From: Nocardioides sp. L-11A
GTDB lineage: Bacteria > Actinomycetota > Actinomycetes > Propionibacteriales > Nocardioidaceae
NCBI GenBank assembly: GCA_029961745.1
Contig: CP124680.1
Coordinates: 4,216,001-4,280,000, forward strand
DNA: 64,000 bases
Reading direction: 5' to 3'
A program made the position numbers and the translations under genes. Below the pieces are notes generated by a model. The model worked only from the letters and a program-made list of their open reading frames with translations, was not told where the DNA came from and made no database searches. Shown piece after piece: positions 63,272 through 64,000 of this stretch (position 1 is the stretch's first letter; the number at the start of each line of letters is the position of its first letter).

Positions 63272-64000
63272 TCAGGGCAGCCGCACCCCGCGGTAGATGC
63301 CGCGACGTACGACCCACGGCTGGAGCACCCGGTGGACGGACCACGCCGGGATCCGGAACGGGTGACCCGACGGCGCGAACACGCGCAACCCGTCCGTCTC
63401 GGGACCGAGCACCGAGCCCCAGCGCCGCCGCGGTGGCTGGAAGGCCCGCAGGGAGCGCCCGGCGAGGTGGGCCCGGATGTTGGCGGCCAGCAGCTTGTCG
63501 GCCCGGTTGCGAGCCGACGAACGGAGGGGGTCGGTGGCGGCGACGTCGCCGACCGCGAACGCCCCCGGCGCTCCCGGCACCCGCAGCGTCGGCTCGACCC
63601 GGACGAAGCCGTCCTCGTCGAGCAGACCGGCCGGTAGCCACGCCGTGTTCGGCCGCACCCGGCCGATCGCCCACACGACCGCGTCGGCAGGCGTCGCCGC
63701 CTGGCCGGTGGCCCAGGCCACCGGGCCCGACGTGATCTCGTCGGCGGCGAAGCCCACCGGCACGTCGGCCCGGTGTCCCGGCAGCAGTTCGACGCCCGCG
63801 GCGTCGAGCCGTCGGCGCACGACGTCCCACACCCGGGGATGGTGCCGTGGCAGGGCCCGCTCACCGGGGAAGGCCAGCCGCACCGTCGTACCGGGCCACC
63901 GGGTCGCGGCCTGGAGCGCCGTGCTGACCGCCGCGGCGCCGCCGCCGACCACGAGCACGGCCGCCGCGGCCGCGAGCCGCCGGTGCGCCTGCTCGACGGC
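63272..64000 (-). CDS. FAD-dependent pyridine-nucleotide oxidoreductase, AIF/FSP1-like (5' end outside window)
   Basis: 242 C-terminal residues; frame is open to base 64000. Second dinucleotide fold AAAVLVVGGGAAAVSTALQAA, VRRRLDAAGVELLPG, AVVWAIGRVRPNTAWLPAGLL, and the FAD-binding GAPGAFAVGDVAATDPLRSSARNRAD match AIF/FSP1 and NDH-2-like NAD(P)H dehydrogenases. The N-terminal FAD motif lies upstream of the window. Role unknown (quinone or ferredoxin reduction). Confidence 0.83.
   Translation of the reverse strand, partial: AVEQAHRRLAAAAAVLVVGGGAAAVSTALQAATRWPGTTVRLAFPGERALPRHHPRVWDVVRRRLDAAGVELLPGHRADVPVGFAADEITSGPVAWATGQAATPADAVVWAIGRVRPNTAWLPAGLLDEDGFVRVEPTLRVPGAPGAFAVGDVAATDPLRSSARNRADKLLAANIRAHLAGRSLRAFQPPRRRWGSVLGPETDGLRVFAPSGHPFRIPAWSVHRVLQPWVVRRGIYRGVRLP

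Overview
The window looks like a chromosomal segment of a high-GC actinobacterium of the Nocardioidaceae/Propionibacteriales type. The coding bias is strongly GC-rich. It encodes a monomeric NADP isocitrate dehydrogenase, coenzyme F420 genes (fused FbiC, an NADPH:F420 reductase, luciferase-like F420 enzymes), PerM/DUF6350, DUF3017, DUF5709, DUF4126 and many SigE-family/PspC-type actinobacterial proteins. The block pcrA, M23 peptidase, sucC-sucD, perM-purN-purH has the same gene content and general order as the Mycobacterium tuberculosis Rv0949-Rv0957 region, with extra genes inserted. No rRNA, tRNA, CRISPR array or transposase was seen.

Layout. 1-4.5 kb: truncated MFS transporter and a giant fused two-in-one ABC exporter. 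4.6-5.9 kb: AlkD-like DNA glycosylase overlapping a Phd/PIN toxin-antitoxin pair. 6-9.4 kb: icd and a divergent aquaporin with a long Gln/Pro tail. 9.4-12 kb: a deeply folded inverted-repeat element, a frameshifted patatin, a PlsC-type acyltransferase and a lipoprotein. 12.2-18.5 kb: mdh, DUF3017, folD, purH, purN, perM (one-carbon/purine block, with a roughly 310-bp hairpin-rich gap between folD and purH). 18.5-24.4 kb: sulfatase, a sigma factor fused to a membrane-anchored extracytoplasmic domain, and a two-gene split version of the same architecture. 24.5-31.7 kb: sucCD, M23 peptidase, an orphan membrane protein, pcrA. 31.8-37.2 kb: small membrane protein, M15 carboxypeptidase lipoprotein, LiaRS-like PspC histidine kinase/response regulator, divergent PspC operon with a YbaK-like protein.

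37.2-37.5 kb holds a 230-bp element with 74-bp inverted arms that themselves contain tandem 20-bp repeats. 37.5-40.5 kb: F420 reductase divergent from an F420-type oxidoreductase plus acyl-CoA dehydrogenase, sharing a perfect operator palindrome. 40.7-42.9 kb: MMPL transporter.

42.9-59.2 kb is an accessory catabolic island: amidohydrolase, alpha/beta hydrolase with a replaced catalytic His, a probable ten-gene minus-strand operon (acyl-CoA ligase, class II aldolase, 2-hydroxyacid dehydrogenase, unknown protein, complete peptide/nickel-type ABC importer, HD-domain protein with the residue pattern of PhnZ/TmpB diiron oxygenases), a luciferase-like oxidoreductase, and two closely similar GntR/FCD regulators placed near its ends. 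The substrate is unknown; this is the best candidate for an undescribed system. 59.3-64 kb: fbiC, DUF4126, DUF5709, a tiny GPGG membrane protein and a truncated flavin oxidoreductase.
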